A DNA stretch of 64,000 nt from Shinella zoogloeoides (GCF_020883495.1 NZ_CP086610.1:2275501-2339500), one strand, 5' to 3'. Counted from the stretch's first letter, positions 38,194-48,244 are shown. Notes: a model not told the origin generated them from the sequence alone. Made by a program: numbers and translations.

Positions 38194-40587
38194 ATGAAAG
38201 TGCATTCGGTTGAGAGCCGCTTCATCGCCATCGTCATCGGCGCCCTGCTCGTCTTCGTGGCTCCGCTGTTCGTGCTGTTCCTGATCCTGTCCTCCGACCG
38301 CGTGGCGCGCGAGCGCCTGCAGAACACCGAAGTCCTGCTGAAGACCAACGTGCAGGCGCTCGGCAAGCCGCTCTGGGACTTCGACAATGAGAGCATCGAC
38401 CAGATCGTCGCCGATCTTCAGGCGGATCCCGCCATCGGTTTCGTGCGCGTGCGCGACACGGCCGATGTCATCGATGTTAGCAAGCCCGCCGTCGCGCCCG
38501 ATCCGGGCGAGGCCCGCTCCATCGTGCGGACCGACATTCTCCACAAGGCCTCCAACGGCATCCAGAAGGTCGGCACGGCGGAAATCTGGCTGAGGCGGGA
38601 AGGCCTCTTCTCGCGCTTCACGAAGGACGAGATCGCCATCTTCGCCATCTTCTTCTTCGCCGTCGCCACGCTTTTCACCGCTGCCATCATCGGCAACCGC
38701 ATCACCATCGTCCGGCCGCTGATGCGGCTGACGGCGGCCATCGAGGCCACCCGCCGCCTCGGCTCGCGCCACCATGTCGACTGGACGTCGAACGACGAGA
38801 TGGGCGCGCTCGCCGACAATTTCAACGCGATGCAGAGCAAGCTGGAGCGCGACGAGCTGGAGCTGAAACTGGCCCATGCCCGCGCCACGGATATCTACAA
38901 CCTCACCCCCGCCATGCTGTTCTCCATCGACGGCGAGAACCGCATCACCGCCGTCAGCGACTACTGGCTGCGCGCGACGGGCTATCGCCGCGAGGAAGCG
39001 ATCGGCGAGGACTTCACCGCCTTCGTCGCCGAGGAATGGCGCGAAGCCTATCGCAGCCGCCACGCCACCAACACATCGGACGGTGGCATCTGCGAGGTCA
39101 CGGTGCGCTTCCGCTGCGCCGACGAAAGCGTGATCGACGTGCTGATCCTGGAGACGGGCGCCGAGGCCAGCCACGACCGGCAGGCCCTTTCCCTCTCGGT
39201 CATGACCGATGTCACGGAGCTCAAGGAAGCGGAAAACCGCAACCACCGCCAGGCGATCACCGACCACCTGACCGGCCTTCTCAACCGGCAGGGCCTCGAA
39301 TCCATGCTGGACCACATGATCGGCGAGGTCGATGCGCGCGGCCAGCAGCTTGCCTGTCTTTTCGTCGATCTCGACCGCTTCAAGTGGATCAACGACAATC
39401 TCGGCCATGCGGCCGGCGACGACGTGCTGTGCCAGGTGGCGATGCGCCTGCGCCGCCAGTTGCGCGCCAGCGACATCATCGCCCGGCTCGGCGGCGACGA
39501 ATTCGCCATCCTGCTCGCCGCCCCGAACGCCCGCCAGCTTGCCCTCGACATCAGCGATCGCCTCGTGGCGAGCCTGCATGCCCCGTTCCTCGTCGGCGGC
39601 GCGGAGCTGCATGTCAGCGCCAGCGTCGGCGTCGCGCTCTATCCCGACCATGCCGCCACCGCAGCCAGCCTGCTGCAGAAGTCGGACATGGCCATGTATG
39701 CGCGCAAGCGCGGCGGCAAGAACGGCGTGCAGCTCTTCGACAGCAACATGGTCGATATCGCCCGCACGCGCCTGGAGATCGAGCAGTCCATCGAGCAGGG
39801 CCTGCGCAGCGGCTGGTTCACGGCCCACCTCCAGCCCATCGTCAGCCTTGCGGATGGCCGCGTGGCCGGCTTCGAGGCGCTGATGCGCCTCGACCACCCC
39901 GAACGCGGCCTCCTACCCCCGGCCGAAATCATCGGCGTCGCCGAGGAAAATGGCTCCATCGGCAAGATCGGCGATTGCATCCTGTCGAAATCCATCGCCA
40001 GCCTCGCCGCCATCTCGAAGCTCGACGGGCTGGCCGACAGCTATCTCGCGGTGAATTTCTCGCCGTTGCAGTTCGAACCCGCCCTGCCCGCCCGCCTTGC
40101 CGCCTTGCTGCTGGAAAACGGCGTCACGCCGGCGCGCATCGTCGTGGAAATCACCGAGGCGGTGCTGATGCTCGACAACCCGTTGGTGCGCGAGGTGCTC
40201 GACGCGCTCTCCGACCTAGGTTGCCGCATCGCGCTCGACGATTTCGGCACCGGCTATTCCTCGCTGAGCTACCTCAACCGCTTCCCGGTCGATATCGTCA
40301 AGGTCGACCAGTCCTTCACCCGCTCGCTTTCCAGCGACCAGCCGGACGTGCGCCGCAAGAGCCGCATGCTGGTGGAGGGCATCCGGACCATCTCGCACCA
40401 GATGGGCTGCGCCGTGGTGGCCGAGGGCGTCGAAACCGCCGAGCAATGGGATATCCTGCAGGCGATGGACATAGAATTCGCGCAGGGCTACCTGCTGAGC
40501 CGGCCGCTGCCGCTCGAGGCGCTGCTGGAGAAGCTGGACGACTTCGCCCCGTCCCAGGCGCCCGGGCGCCGGGCAGCGGCATTATGA
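38194..40587 (+). CDS. Membrane-bound GGDEF-EAL protein with HAMP and PAS domains
   Basis: A 797-residue c-di-GMP enzyme. TM1 is about 10-32 and TM2 about 150-170, flanking a ~115-residue periplasmic domain. HAMP follows, then a coiled-coil linker, a PAS domain (about 225-340), GGDEF and EAL. The diguanylate cyclase site is intact (GGDEF, with an RASD inhibitory I-site five residues upstream). The phosphodiesterase site is intact: EALMRL, NFSPLQF, EITEA, DDFGTGYSSL, KVDQSFT, EGVET, QGYLLS. Which activity dominates is unknown. The next gene, 16 bp on, is a periplasmic binding protein that may pair with the sensor. Confidence 0.96.
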   Translation: MKVHSVESRFIAIVIGALLVFVAPLFVLFLILSSDRVARERLQNTEVLLKTNVQALGKPLWDFDNESIDQIVADLQADPAIGFVRVRDTADVIDVSKPAVAPDPGEARSIVRTDILHKASNGIQKVGTAEIWLRREGLFSRFTKDEIAIFAIFFFAVATLFTAAIIGNRITIVRPLMRLTAAIEATRRLGSRHHVDWTSNDEMGALADNFNAMQSKLERDELELKLAHARATDIYNLTPAMLFSIDGENRITAVSDYWLRATGYRREEAIGEDFTAFVAEEWREAYRSRHATNTSDGGICEVTVRFRCADESVIDVLILETGAEASHDRQALSLSVMTDVTELKEAENRNHRQAITDHLTGLLNRQGLESMLDHMIGEVDARGQQLACLFVDLDRFKWINDNLGHAAGDDVLCQVAMRLRRQLRASDIIARLGGDEFAILLAAPNARQLALDISDRLVASLHAPFLVGGAELHVSASVGVALYPDHAATAASLLQKSDMAMYARKRGGKNGVQLFDSNMVDIARTRLEIEQSIEQGLRSGWFTAHLQPIVSLADGRVAGFEALMRLDHPERGLLPPAEIIGVAEENGSIGKIGDCILSKSIASLAAISKLDGLADSYLAVNFSPLQFEPALPARLAALLLENGVTPARIVVEITEAVLMLDNPLVREVLDALSDLGCRIALDDFGTGYSSLSYLNRFPVDIVKVDQSFTRSLSSDQPDVRRKSRMLVEGIRTISHQMGCAVVAEGVETAEQWDILQAMDIEFAQGYLLSRPLPLEALLEKLDDFAPSQAPGRRAAAL

Positions 40588-40603
40588 GAAACGGGGAGAC
40601 GGG

Positions 40604-41356
40604 ATGATGAAGAGACTGCTCCTGGCACTCGGCCTTTCACTCGCCCCCTTGACCGCGCCGCTCGCCGAGCCATTGCACTTCATCACCGAGGAATACGCGC
40701 CCTTCAATTTCACCAGGGACGGCAAGATCACCGGGATCACGGTCGATCAGGTCACCGCGATCGCCAAGGCGGCTGACATCGACTACACGATGGAGATCAT
40801 GCCCTGGGCGCGCGCCTTCGCCATGGCGCGGAGCCGGTCGATGTATTGCGTCTTCACGGCCGGGTATAACCGCGAGCGCGCCCGGCAGTTCGCCTGGATC
40901 ACCCCCACCCTCAAGGATGAGATGGTGCTGCTGAAGCGCAAGGACGGCAGCAAGGGACCGGCCTCCATGAAGGAGGCGCTCGGTATGAAAGTCGGTTCGC
41001 AGCGCGGCGATTTCGCCGTGGAGGCGCTGGAAGCCCTCGGCTTCACGAATATCGACCTTGCCGCCGATATCGACCTTTCCGTGCGCAAGCTCATTTCCGG
41101 CCGCATCGACCTGATGCCCACCTCCATCAAGACCTATGAAAGCCTCGTGCAGCAGGGAGAGCCGGTGGAAAAGGCCATGCCGATGTCGGGCCAGATCTTC
41201 GGCATCGCCTGCAACAAGCAGACGCCCACCGCCCTCATCCAGCGCCTTCAGGCCGAGCTGAACAAGCTGATCGCCAGCGGCGAGCAGGACCGCATCTTCA
41301 CCGCCTACGGCCTGCCGCCGAACCCGCGCACGGCGGAAAACGGCGCGAAGGAATAG
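40604..41356 (+). CDS. Periplasmic substrate-binding protein, ABC-type family 3
   Basis: A 250-residue protein with a signal peptide (cleavage near PLA-EPLHFI, about residue 21). It has the family 3 polar amino-acid-binding fold: [20 protein letters not shown] at the start, and [20 protein letters not shown] plus a Arg/Asp site in the second lobe. No permease or ATPase genes adjoin, so it is not an ordinary ABC import system here. Its place 16 bp after the GGDEF-EAL gene suggests it hands a ligand to that sensor. ATG 40604 follows the SD ggggaga. Confidence 0.85.
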   Translation: MMKRLLLALGLSLAPLTAPLAEPLHFITEEYAPFNFTRDGKITGITVDQVTAIAKAADIDYTMEIMPWARAFAMARSRSMYCVFTAGYNRERARQFAWITPTLKDEMVLLKRKDGSKGPASMKEALGMKVGSQRGDFAVEALEALGFTNIDLAADIDLSVRKLISGRIDLMPTSIKTYESLVQQGEPVEKAMPMSGQIFGIACNKQTPTALIQRLQAELNKLIASGEQDRIFTAYGLPPNPRTAENGAKE

Positions 41357-41424
41357 CCTGCCTGTTGACTTCCGGCCGCTTTCGCGGTGGTGAAGACCGG
41401 ACACAGCTTTTGGCGGACCATTCC

Positions 41425-42138
41425 ATGCAGATCATCGCCGGGCTCGGCAATCCGGGCGCAAAATATGCGGGCAACCGCCACAATATCGGTTTCATGGCGC
41501 TGGACGCCATCCACCGCAAGAACCCCTTCTCGCCCTGGTCGAAGAAGTTCAAGGCCGAGATTTCCGAGGGCGAGCTTGCCGGCGAGAAGGTGCTGCTCGT
41601 CAAGCCGCAGACTTTCATGAACCTGTCCGGCGAATCCGTCGGCGAGGCGATGCGCTTCTACAAGCTGGCGCCGAAGGATATCGTCGCGATCTACGACGAG
41701 CTGGACCTTGCCCCCGGCAAGGCGCGCATCAAGGTCGGCGGCGGCCATGGCGGGCACAACGGCATCAAGTCGCTCGACGCCCATTGCGGCAAGGACTACC
41801 GGCGGCTGCGCCTCGGCATCGGCCATCCCGGCGCCAAGGAGCTCGTCACCAACCATGTGCTCGGCGACTTCGCCAAGGCGGACCATGCCTGGCTCGACCC
41901 GCTGCTGGACGAACTGGCCATCAATGCCGCCATGCTGGTGCGCGGCGAGGATTCGCAACTCATGAACAAGCTGGCGCTCGCCACCGGAAGCAAGCCGGAG
42001 GAGGACGCATCGGCGAAGAAACCGGCCAGCCAGTCCCATATCCGCGCCGCGCGCAACCACGCCCAGCCGAAGGCCCTGCCCACCACCGGGCCTATGGCCG
42101 ACATGCTGAAGAAGCTCTTCGGCGACAAGGACAAGTAG
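41425..42138 (+). CDS. pth: Peptidyl-tRNA hydrolase
   Basis: A 237-residue enzyme that frees tRNA from prematurely released peptidyl-tRNAs. Signatures include [20 protein letters not shown] (catalytic His20 equivalent in NRHN), [20 protein letters not shown] and [21 protein letters not shown] basic C-terminal tail of about 45 residues ([18 protein letters not shown], then rest) is an alphaproteobacterial extension. ATG 41425 is preferred over the open frame upstream. Its stop is 4 bp from the convergent clpS stop. Confidence 0.96.
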   Translation: MQIIAGLGNPGAKYAGNRHNIGFMALDAIHRKNPFSPWSKKFKAEISEGELAGEKVLLVKPQTFMNLSGESVGEAMRFYKLAPKDIVAIYDELDLAPGKARIKVGGGHGGHNGIKSLDAHCGKDYRRLRLGIGHPGAKELVTNHVLGDFAKADHAWLDPLLDELAINAAMLVRGEDSQLMNKLALATGSKPEEDASAKKPASQSHIRAARNHAQPKALPTTGPMADMLKKLFGDKDK

Positions 42139-42142
42139 CGGC

Positions 42143-42454
42143 CTATTCTTCCGGCTCGGTCTGGAAGAGCAGCGGGAATCCCGCCTCCTTGGCAAGGTCC
42201 GTCGCCTCCTTGGCCTTGGTCTCGGCGATATCGCGCGCGCAGACGACGACCACCGAGGTTCCCATCTTGTGGGCGGTCATCATCACGCGATAGCTCGTCT
42301 CCTCCGCCATATGGAAGATGGCCTTCAGCACCAGCACGACGAAGTCGCGCGGCGTATAGTCGTCATTGACGAGGATGACCTTGTAGAGCCTCGGGCGTTG
42401 CAGCTTCGGCTTCGTGACGGTCTTCGGGGTGAGGGTCGTGTCACCATTGCTCAT
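42143..42454 (-). CDS. clpS: ATP-dependent Clp protease adaptor ClpS
   Basis: A 103-residue N-degron adaptor for ClpAP. It contains KVILVNDDYTPRDFVVLVL, VMMTAHKMGTSVVVVCARDI and AKEATDLAKEAGFPLLFQTE. The gatekeeper position held by Met40 in E. coli is Arg here (TPR), and Val65 is Ala, so the N-end residue preference may differ. The basic N-terminal extension KPKLQRPRLYK is typical. Rhizobiaceae often carry two ClpS paralogues; this could be either. It converges with pth and is divergent from ychF. Confidence 0.94.
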   Translation of the reverse strand: MSNGDTTLTPKTVTKPKLQRPRLYKVILVNDDYTPRDFVVLVLKAIFHMAEETSYRVMMTAHKMGTSVVVVCARDIAETKAKEATDLAKEAGFPLLFQTEPEE

Positions 42455-42612
42455 GGGAAGCTCCTCGGACTGTTGGCTTCGAGCGGTGTGCGGCCATTGT
42501 GCACCGCAGGCGGGGCGACTTCAAGGCCCGGCGGGCCGCAGGCCCTTGACCCTGCCCCGTCCTTCCCCCATAGCGAGGGCAACGATTTTTCCAAGACGAA
42601 CGGACCATTTCC

Positions 42613-43716
42613 ATGGGCTTCAAATGCGGTATCGTCGGTCTGCCGAATGTCGGCAAGTCGACCCTCTTCAACGCGCTGACCAAGACGGCAGCCGCCCAGG
42701 CGGCGAACTATCCCTTCTGCACCATCGAGCCGAACACCGGCGAAGTCGCGGTGCCCGATCCGCGCATGAAGGCGCTCGCCGGCATTGCCGGCTCCAAGGA
42801 AATCATCCCAACGCGCATCTCCTTCGTCGACATCGCCGGCCTCGTGCGCGGCGCTTCGAAGGGTGAAGGCCTCGGCAACAAGTTCCTCGCCAATATCCGC
42901 GAAGTCGACGCCGTCGTGCATGTGCTGCGCTGCTTCGAGGACGATGACATCACCCATGTCGAAGGCCGGATCAATCCGGTCGGCGATGCCGACACGATCG
43001 AGACCGAGCTGATGCTCGCCGACCTCGAAAGCCTGGAACGACGCGTCGAGCAGACGCGCAAGCGCGCCGCCAGCAAGGACAAGGAATCCCTGGCGCAACT
43101 GCCGATCATGGAAGCGGTGGTCAAGCTTCTGAACGAAGGCAAGCCGGCCCGCCTTCTCCTGAAGACGCTGGCTCCGGAAGAGATCGACGTCCTCAAGGGC
43201 CTCAACCTTCTGACCTCGCACCCGGTTCTCTATGTCTGCAACGTCGCCGAGGGGGACGCCTCGACGGGCAACGCCCATACGGCCGCCGTCGCCGCCATGG
43301 CGAAGGAACAGGGCGCGGAATGCGTCATCATCTCGGCCGCCATCGAATCCGAAGTCGCCCAGCTTCCCGAAGAGGAGGCGAGCGAATTCCTCTCGGCGCT
43401 CGGCCTTGAGGAAGCCGGCCTCGACCGGCTCATCCGCGCCGGCTACCACCTGCTCGACCTCATCACCTATTTCACCGTCGGCCCCAAGGAAACCCGCGCC
43501 TGGACCATCGTGCGCGGCACCAAGGCCCCGCAGGCCGCCGGCGTCATCCACACCGATTTCGAACGCGGCTTCATCCGCGCCTTCACCATCGCCTATGACG
43601 ACTACATCGCCTACAAGGGCGAGGTCGGCGCCAAGGAAGCCGGCAAGGGCCGCGACGAAGGCAAGGAATACGTGGTGCAGGACGGCGACGTCATCCATTT
43701 CCGCTTCAACACGTAA
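42613..43716 (+). CDS. ychF: Redox-responsive GTPase/ATPase YchF (Obg family)
   Basis: A 367-residue universally conserved P-loop protein. G1 is GIVGLPNVGKSTLFNALT, G3 DIAGLVRGASKGEGLGNKFL, and the atypical G4 (NVAE) explains the preference for ATP in homologues. A coiled-coil segment (about 130-190) and a C-terminal TGS domain (from about 285, TYFTVGPKETRAW) follow. YchF regulates stress responses and binds ribosomes. The SD gaacgg precedes ATG 42613. Confidence 0.97.
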   Translation: MGFKCGIVGLPNVGKSTLFNALTKTAAAQAANYPFCTIEPNTGEVAVPDPRMKALAGIAGSKEIIPTRISFVDIAGLVRGASKGEGLGNKFLANIREVDAVVHVLRCFEDDDITHVEGRINPVGDADTIETELMLADLESLERRVEQTRKRAASKDKESLAQLPIMEAVVKLLNEGKPARLLLKTLAPEEIDVLKGLNLLTSHPVLYVCNVAEGDASTGNAHTAAVAAMAKEQGAECVIISAAIESEVAQLPEEEASEFLSALGLEEAGLDRLIRAGYHLLDLITYFTVGPKETRAWTIVRGTKAPQAAGVIHTDFERGFIRAFTIAYDDYIAYKGEVGAKEAGKGRDEGKEYVVQDGDVIHFRFNT

Positions 43717-43741
43717 GCGGCTCTCCCATCGGGCACCATCG

Positions 43742-43773
43742 CTGCCGTCCCTCACCCGAGGGGCGGCAGTTTT
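43742..43773 (+). terminator. Rho-independent terminator of ychF
   Basis: CTGCCG (43742-43747) pairs with CGGCAG (43764-43769), partly extended inside the loop, then TTTT. Confidence 0.75.
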
Positions 43774-43851
43774 CGTTGAAGGGGGCACGATGGCGAGGCC
43801 GGCCGCGCTTGCCAAAGCAGGCCGCCCTCGCCATTGTGCCCTTGCAACAGA

Positions 43852-44334
43852 ATGGACGGGATCGTGCCCAGCTACACTTTTGAAGACTTCACGCCCGGTC
43901 GCCGCTTCGAGTTTACGAAGCGGACGATGACGGCGGATGAAATCGTCGCCTTCGCGGCGCAGTTCGATCCCCAGCCGATGCATCTCGACGAGGCGGCCGG
44001 CCGCGCCAGCATCCTCGGCGGCCTTGCCGCTTCCGGCTGGCACACCAGCGCGGTCATGATGCGCATGCTCTTCGAGGCCTATATCGACGGCTCTACCTCG
44101 GAAGGCTCGCCCGGCGTCGATCTCATGGAATGGAAGCGCCCGGTGCTCGCCGGCGACACGCTCGGCGGCCACTGCGAGGTGCTGGAAGCCCGGGTCTCGC
44201 GCTCTCGGCCCGACATCGGCATCGTGCGCCTGCGCGCCGAGGTGACGAACCAGCGCGGCGAGACCGTCGCCGTCTCGGAATACATCAATATGCTGCGGCT
44301 CGCCGCGAAAGGAGCCGACCATGCGAATGGCTGA
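43852..44334 (+). CDS. MaoC-like dehydratase, first of a pair
   Basis: A 160-residue single hot-dog-fold protein. It has the hydratase 2 motif region DPQPMHLDEAAGRASILGGL and ASGWHTSAVMMRML. The catalytic Asp/His pair is recognisable (HLDE and GWHTS). MaoC/PhaJ enzymes hydrate or dehydrate 2-enoyl-CoA; single-domain forms often act as heterodimers. The next gene is a homologue overlapping by 14 bp, so a heterodimer is likely. ATG 43852 is used; GTG 43864 is a close alternative. Confidence 0.88.
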   Translation: MDGIVPSYTFEDFTPGRRFEFTKRTMTADEIVAFAAQFDPQPMHLDEAAGRASILGGLAASGWHTSAVMMRMLFEAYIDGSTSEGSPGVDLMEWKRPVLAGDTLGGHCEVLEARVSRSRPDIGIVRLRAEVTNQRGETVAVSEYINMLRLAAKGADHANG

Positions 44335-44788
44335 GCTTTATCCTTTCGGCGAGGCGGTCGATATCGGCAGCCTCACCTTCACCGCCGAAGACATCATCCG
44401 CTTTGCGAAGGATTTCGACCCGCAGCCCTTCCACCTCGATGAGGAGCAGGCGAAGCAGGCCCTCTTCGGCGGCCTCTGCGCCTCCGGCTGGCATACGAGC
44501 GCGGGCTGGATGAAATGCTTCGTGCCGTTCTGGATGGGTGAATGCAGGCGCCTCGCGGCGGAAGGCATCGTGCCCCCGAATCTCGGCCCCTCCCCGGGCT
44601 TCACCAAGCTCGCCTGGCTCAAACCCGTCTTCGCCGGCGACACGATCACCTATTCGGTGACGCTGACCGGATCGCGCGAACTGGCTTCCCGCCCGGACCG
44701 CCTGATCAACACGATCCTCAATGCCGGCCGCAACCAGAACGGCGAGGCGGTCATCCGGTTCGAGAGCACGGTTCTGGAGTTTCTCTGA
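44321..44788 (+). CDS. MaoC-like dehydratase, second of a pair
   Basis: A 155-residue homologue of the preceding gene product (DPQPFHLDEEQAKQALFGGL and SGWHTSAGWMKCFVPF). It overlaps the first gene by 14 bp, implying coupled translation. The substrate is unknown; homologous pairs act on acyl-CoA intermediates in fatty-acid or propionate-related pathways. A hairpin separates it from the convergent apt gene. Confidence 0.88.
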   Translation: MRMAELYPFGEAVDIGSLTFTAEDIIRFAKDFDPQPFHLDEEQAKQALFGGLCASGWHTSAGWMKCFVPFWMGECRRLAAEGIVPPNLGPSPGFTKLAWLKPVFAGDTITYSVTLTGSRELASRPDRLINTILNAGRNQNGEAVIRFESTVLEFL

Positions 44789-44797
44789 GGTCGAGAC

Positions 44798-44819
44798 GGA
44801 GGGCGTAGCCACGCCCTCC
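44798..44819. terminator. Hairpin between convergent maoC pair and apt
   Basis: GGAGGGCGT (44798-44806) pairs perfectly with ACGCCCTCC (44811-44819), loop agcc. No T-run on either strand, so termination may depend on other factors. Confidence 0.45.
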
Positions 44820-44827
44820 AGCGCACC

Positions 44828-45370
44828 TCAATCCCCGTCGAAGGCAACCAGCGTTCGCACTTCCACGCCGAGCGCTTCCAGCTTCTTGCGACCGCCGATG
44901 CCCGGCAGGTCGATGATGAAGCAGGCCGCGACGATATCCGCGCCCATCTGCTGCAGCAGCTTGACGGCCGCCTCCGCCGTGCCGCCCGTCGCGATCAGGT
45001 CGTCGACGAGGATCACCTTTTCACCCGGCTTGATGGCGTCCTTGTGCATCTCCATCTCGTCCACGCCGTATTCCAGGCTGTAGGCGATACGCACGGTCTC
45101 GTGCGGCAGCTTGCCCTTCTTGCGGATCGGCACGAAGCCGGTCGAAAGCTGGTGCGCCATGGCGCCGCCGAGGATGAAGCCGCGCGCCTCAATGCCGGCG
45201 ACCTTGGCGATGCCGATGCCCGCATAGGGATGCACCAGTTCGTCCACCGCGCGGCGGAAAGCGCGCGGATTGCCGAGCAGCGTGGTGATGTCGCGGAAGA
45301 CGATACCGGGCTTGGGATAGTCCGGAATGCTGCGGATCGCGGCGACGAGTTCGTTTTCAAGCGTAGACAT
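44828..45370 (-). CDS. apt: Adenine phosphoribosyltransferase
   Basis: A 180-residue purine salvage enzyme making AMP from adenine and PRPP. It has [20 protein letters not shown], the PRPP loop, [17 protein letters not shown] and [24 protein letters not shown] comes from prs elsewhere in the window. ATG 45370 gives the normal length and SD agggttcccg region; the frame is open to 45604 without similarity. It lies upstream-oriented ahead of petC's terminator. Confidence 0.96.
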   Translation of the reverse strand: MSTLENELVAAIRSIPDYPKPGIVFRDITTLLGNPRAFRRAVDELVHPYAGIGIAKVAGIEARGFILGGAMAHQLSTGFVPIRKKGKLPHETVRIAYSLEYGVDEMEMHKDAIKPGEKVILVDDLIATGGTAEAAVKLLQQMGADIVAACFIIDLPGIGGRKKLEALGVEVRTLVAFDGD

Positions 45371-45431
45371 GAGGGTTCCCGACTGCGGAGGGCTTCGTCC
45401 GGTTATTGCAGGTGAGGCGCGGCCCCACAAC

Positions 45432-45457
45432 AAAAAAGGCGGCCCGAAGGCCGCCTT
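45432..45457 (-). terminator. Rho-independent terminator of petABC
   Basis: On the minus strand a 9-bp stem (45449-45457 with 45436-45444), loop ttcg, then a run of T opposite 45432-45437. It lies 20 nt after the petC stop. Confidence 0.9.
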
Positions 45458-45477
45458 TCGACAGAGCAGCGAGCCGC

Positions 45478-46362
45478 TCAGTGTTCCTTGTTCGCGTAGA
45501 CCGACTTCTTCGTCAGGTAGATCAGGCCGGTGAAGATCACCAGGAAGACCATGACCATGAAGCCGGTGCGCTTGCGCGCTTCCAGGTGCGGCTCGGCGGC
45601 CCACATCAGGAAGGCGGAAACGTCGCGGGCGTACTGGTCGACCGTCTGCGGCGAGCCATCGTCATAGGTGACCTGGTCGTCGGAGATCGGCTTTGCCATG
45701 GCGAGCGCCGCGGCGCCGGCGAAGTACGGGTTGAAGTGCGTGCCCTCGGCGATGTCGAGATGCGCCGGCTTCTCTTCGTCGTAGCCCGTCAGCAGCGAGT
45801 AGATATAGTCCGGCCCGCCTTCCTGGTACTGCGTGAAGATGTCGAAGACGAACTGCGGGAAGCCGCGGGTGATGCCGCGCGCCTTGGCGATCAGCGAGAA
45901 GTCCGGTGGAGCCGCGCCGTTGTTGGCGGCGGCCGCTGCCTGCACGTTCGGGAACGGCGAGGGGAAATGGTCGGACGGGATGGCCTTGCGGGTGAACATC
46001 TCACCGTCGCTGTTCGGGCCGTCCTGCACTTCGTAGTTCGCCGCGAAGGCCTTCACCTGGGCTTCCGAGTAACCGAGGCCTTCCAGCGTACGGAAGGCGA
46101 CGAGGTTCATCGAATGGCAGGCAGAACAGACTTCGGTATAGACCTTCAGGCCGCGCTGGAGCTGGCCGCGGTCATACTTGCCGAACGGACCTGCGAAGGA
46201 CCATTCCTGCTCGCGCGGGTGGTTCATGGGGAAATGCGGGGTGGCGTGTTCCGCTTCCGCACCGGCAGCGGGCGCCGCCTCTTCCGCCGTGGCGAAGGAG
46301 ACGCCGAGACCGGCGACGAGTGCGAGCGACAGAATGCCTGCAACAAGCTTTTTCATTGTCAT
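45478..46362 (-). CDS. petC: Cytochrome c1 of the bc1 complex
   Basis: A 294-residue periplasmic-facing, membrane-anchored cytochrome. A signal peptide (about 1-28) is followed by the heme c motif C-S-A-C-H ([18 protein letters not shown]). A Met axial ligand lies in the C-terminal half, and a C-terminal anchor helix ([17 protein letters not shown]) holds it in the inner membrane. It accepts electrons from the Rieske protein and passes them to cytochrome c. Last gene of petABC. Confidence 0.96.
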   Translation of the reverse strand: MTMKKLVAGILSLALVAGLGVSFATAEEAAPAAGAEAEHATPHFPMNHPREQEWSFAGPFGKYDRGQLQRGLKVYTEVCSACHSMNLVAFRTLEGLGYSEAQVKAFAANYEVQDGPNSDGEMFTRKAIPSDHFPSPFPNVQAAAAANNGAAPPDFSLIAKARGITRGFPQFVFDIFTQYQEGGPDYIYSLLTGYDEEKPAHLDIAEGTHFNPYFAGAAALAMAKPISDDQVTYDDGSPQTVDQYARDVSAFLMWAAEPHLEARKRTGFMVMVFLVIFTGLIYLTKKSVYANKEH

Positions 46363-46382
46363 GGTTCCTTTCGTCGCTCGTC

Positions 46383-47651
46383 TCAGGCCTTGGCCGCCTT
46401 GGCGTTCTTCTGTTCCAGAACCGCTTCCGTGATCGAATTCGGAATGCGCTTCGGGGTTTCGATCAGGCCGAGGACCGGCATGATGACGAGGAAGAAGCCA
46501 AAGTAGTAGAGCGTGCCGAGCTGCGAGAGGATGACGTAGATGCCTTCAGCGGGCATGGCGCCGAGCCAGCCGAGCATGATGGCATTGGCCACGAACAGCC
46601 AGAAGAACAGCTTGTACCACGGGCGATAGACGGCGGAACGAACCTTGGAGGTGTCGAGCCACGGCAGGAAGAACAGGATGATGATCGAGCCGAACATCAC
46701 CAGAACGCCGCCGAGCTTCGAGTCGATCGGGCCGACATTGAAGGTGATGGCGCGCAGCATCGCGTAGAACGGCAGGTAGTACCATTCCGGAACGATGTGG
46801 GCCGGGGTGCGCAGCGGATCGGCCGGGATGTAGTTGTCCGGGTGGCCGAGGTAGTTCGGCATGTAGAAGACGAACCAGGCGAAGACGATCAGGAAGACCG
46901 ATACGCCGAGGGCGTCCTTCAGCGTCGCATAGGGCGTGAAGGGAACGGTGTCGGTCTTGGACTTCACCTCGACGCCGGTCGGGTTCGTCTGGCCGGTGAC
47001 GTGCAGCGCCCAGATATGCAGGACGACGACGCCGGCGATCATGAACGGCAGCAGGTAGTGCAGCGCGAAGAAGCGGTTCAGCGTGGGCTGGTCGACGGCG
47101 AAGCCGCCAAGCAGGAACTGCTGGATCCACTCGCCGACCCACGGGAAGGCCGAGAAGAAGCCGGTGATGACCGTCGCACCCCAGAAGGACATCTGGCCCC
47201 AGGGCAGAACGTAACCCATGAAGCCGGTGGCCATCATGAGCAGGTAGATCACCACGCCGAGAATCCAGAGGATTTCGCGCGGCGCCTTGTAGGAGCCGTA
47301 GTAGAGGCCGCGGGCGATGTGCAGGTACACCGCAATGAAGAAGAAGGATGCGCCGTTGGCGTGCATGTAGCGCAGCAGCCAGCCGTGGTTCACGTCGCGC
47401 ATGATCTTCTCGACCGAGACGAAGGCCTCGTTGACGCTGGCCACGTAATGCATGGCGAGCACGATGCCGGTCAGGATCTGGACGATCAGCATCACCGACA
47501 GCATGGCGCCGAAGGTGTAGGCATAGTTCAGGTTGCGCGGAACCGGATAGGAAACGAAGCTGTCATGGACCATGCGCGGCAGAGGCAGGCGCGAGTCGAC
47601 CCATTTTTCGATGCCAGTCGTCGGCTGGTAGGTTGAATGTTCAGCACTCAT
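46383..47651 (-). CDS. petB: Cytochrome b of the bc1 complex
   Basis: A 422-residue eight-helix membrane protein binding hemes bL and bH. Paired His ligands lie in helices B and D ([20 protein letters not shown] and [20 protein letters not shown]). The Qo site has [13 protein letters not shown] and the PEWY motif ([18 protein letters not shown]). It starts at ATG 47651, since the longer frame adds only MRGLLI. It oxidises ubiquinol and pumps protons via the Q cycle. Confidence 0.97.
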   Translation of the reverse strand: MSAEHSTYQPTTGIEKWVDSRLPLPRMVHDSFVSYPVPRNLNYAYTFGAMLSVMLIVQILTGIVLAMHYVASVNEAFVSVEKIMRDVNHGWLLRYMHANGASFFFIAVYLHIARGLYYGSYKAPREILWILGVVIYLLMMATGFMGYVLPWGQMSFWGATVITGFFSAFPWVGEWIQQFLLGGFAVDQPTLNRFFALHYLLPFMIAGVVVLHIWALHVTGQTNPTGVEVKSKTDTVPFTPYATLKDALGVSVFLIVFAWFVFYMPNYLGHPDNYIPADPLRTPAHIVPEWYYLPFYAMLRAITFNVGPIDSKLGGVLVMFGSIIILFFLPWLDTSKVRSAVYRPWYKLFFWLFVANAIMLGWLGAMPAEGIYVILSQLGTLYYFGFFLVIMPVLGLIETPKRIPNSITEAVLEQKNAKAAKA

Positions 47652-47665
47652 TATCAGTAGTCCCC

Positions 47666-48244
47666 TCAACCGATCTTGATGACTGTGTCGGATTCGAACG
47701 AGAAGGTCGGCACGGCGAGGTTCTGCGGAGCCGGACCCTTGCGGATACGACCGGCAGTATCATAGTGCGACCCATGGCAGGGACAGAACCATCCGCCGAA
47801 ATCGCCGGCCTGACCGAGCGGAATGCAGCCGAGATGGGTGCACACGCCAACCATGATGATCCAGTTCTCCCGGCTCTCCCCGGCCGAACGGTCGAGGTCG
47901 GTGGCCTGTGCGTCGGCCGCGATATTGGCGTTGCGGGCGACCGGGTCCTTGAGGTCGGAAAGCGCGACGGCCTTGGCTTCCGCGACTTCCTGGTCCGTGC
48001 GGTTACGAATGAAGACAGGCTTGCCGCGCCACTTGACCGTCAGCGACATGCCGGGCGTCAGGCTGGAGACGTCGACTTCGACGGCGCCGAGCGCCAGCGT
48101 GGACGCATCCGGACGCATCTGGTCGATGAACGGCCATGCGACCGCTACGCCGCCCACGACGCCCGCCATACCGGTGGCCAGGTAAAGGAAATCGCGGCGA
48201 GTGGGCTCGCCCATGGATTCGCTTGTTGTCTCGTGTTCGCTCAC
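47666..48244 (-). CDS. petA: Rieske iron-sulfur subunit of the bc1 complex
   Basis: A 192-residue subunit with an N-terminal Tat-type signal/anchor ([16 protein letters not shown] about 18-38) and the Rieske cluster motifs C-T-H-L-G-C and C-P-C-H-G-S-H, with a disulfide between the second cysteine of each. It transfers electrons from ubiquinol to cytochrome c1. First gene of petABC; 14 bp separates it from petB. PetP/PetR, elsewhere in the window, are named for this operon. Confidence 0.97.
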   Translation of the reverse strand: MSEHETTSESMGEPTRRDFLYLATGMAGVVGGVAVAWPFIDQMRPDASTLALGAVEVDVSSLTPGMSLTVKWRGKPVFIRNRTDQEVAEAKAVALSDLKDPVARNANIAADAQATDLDRSAGESRENWIIMVGVCTHLGCIPLGQAGDFGGWFCPCHGSHYDTAGRIRKGPAPQNLAVPTFSFESDTVIKIG

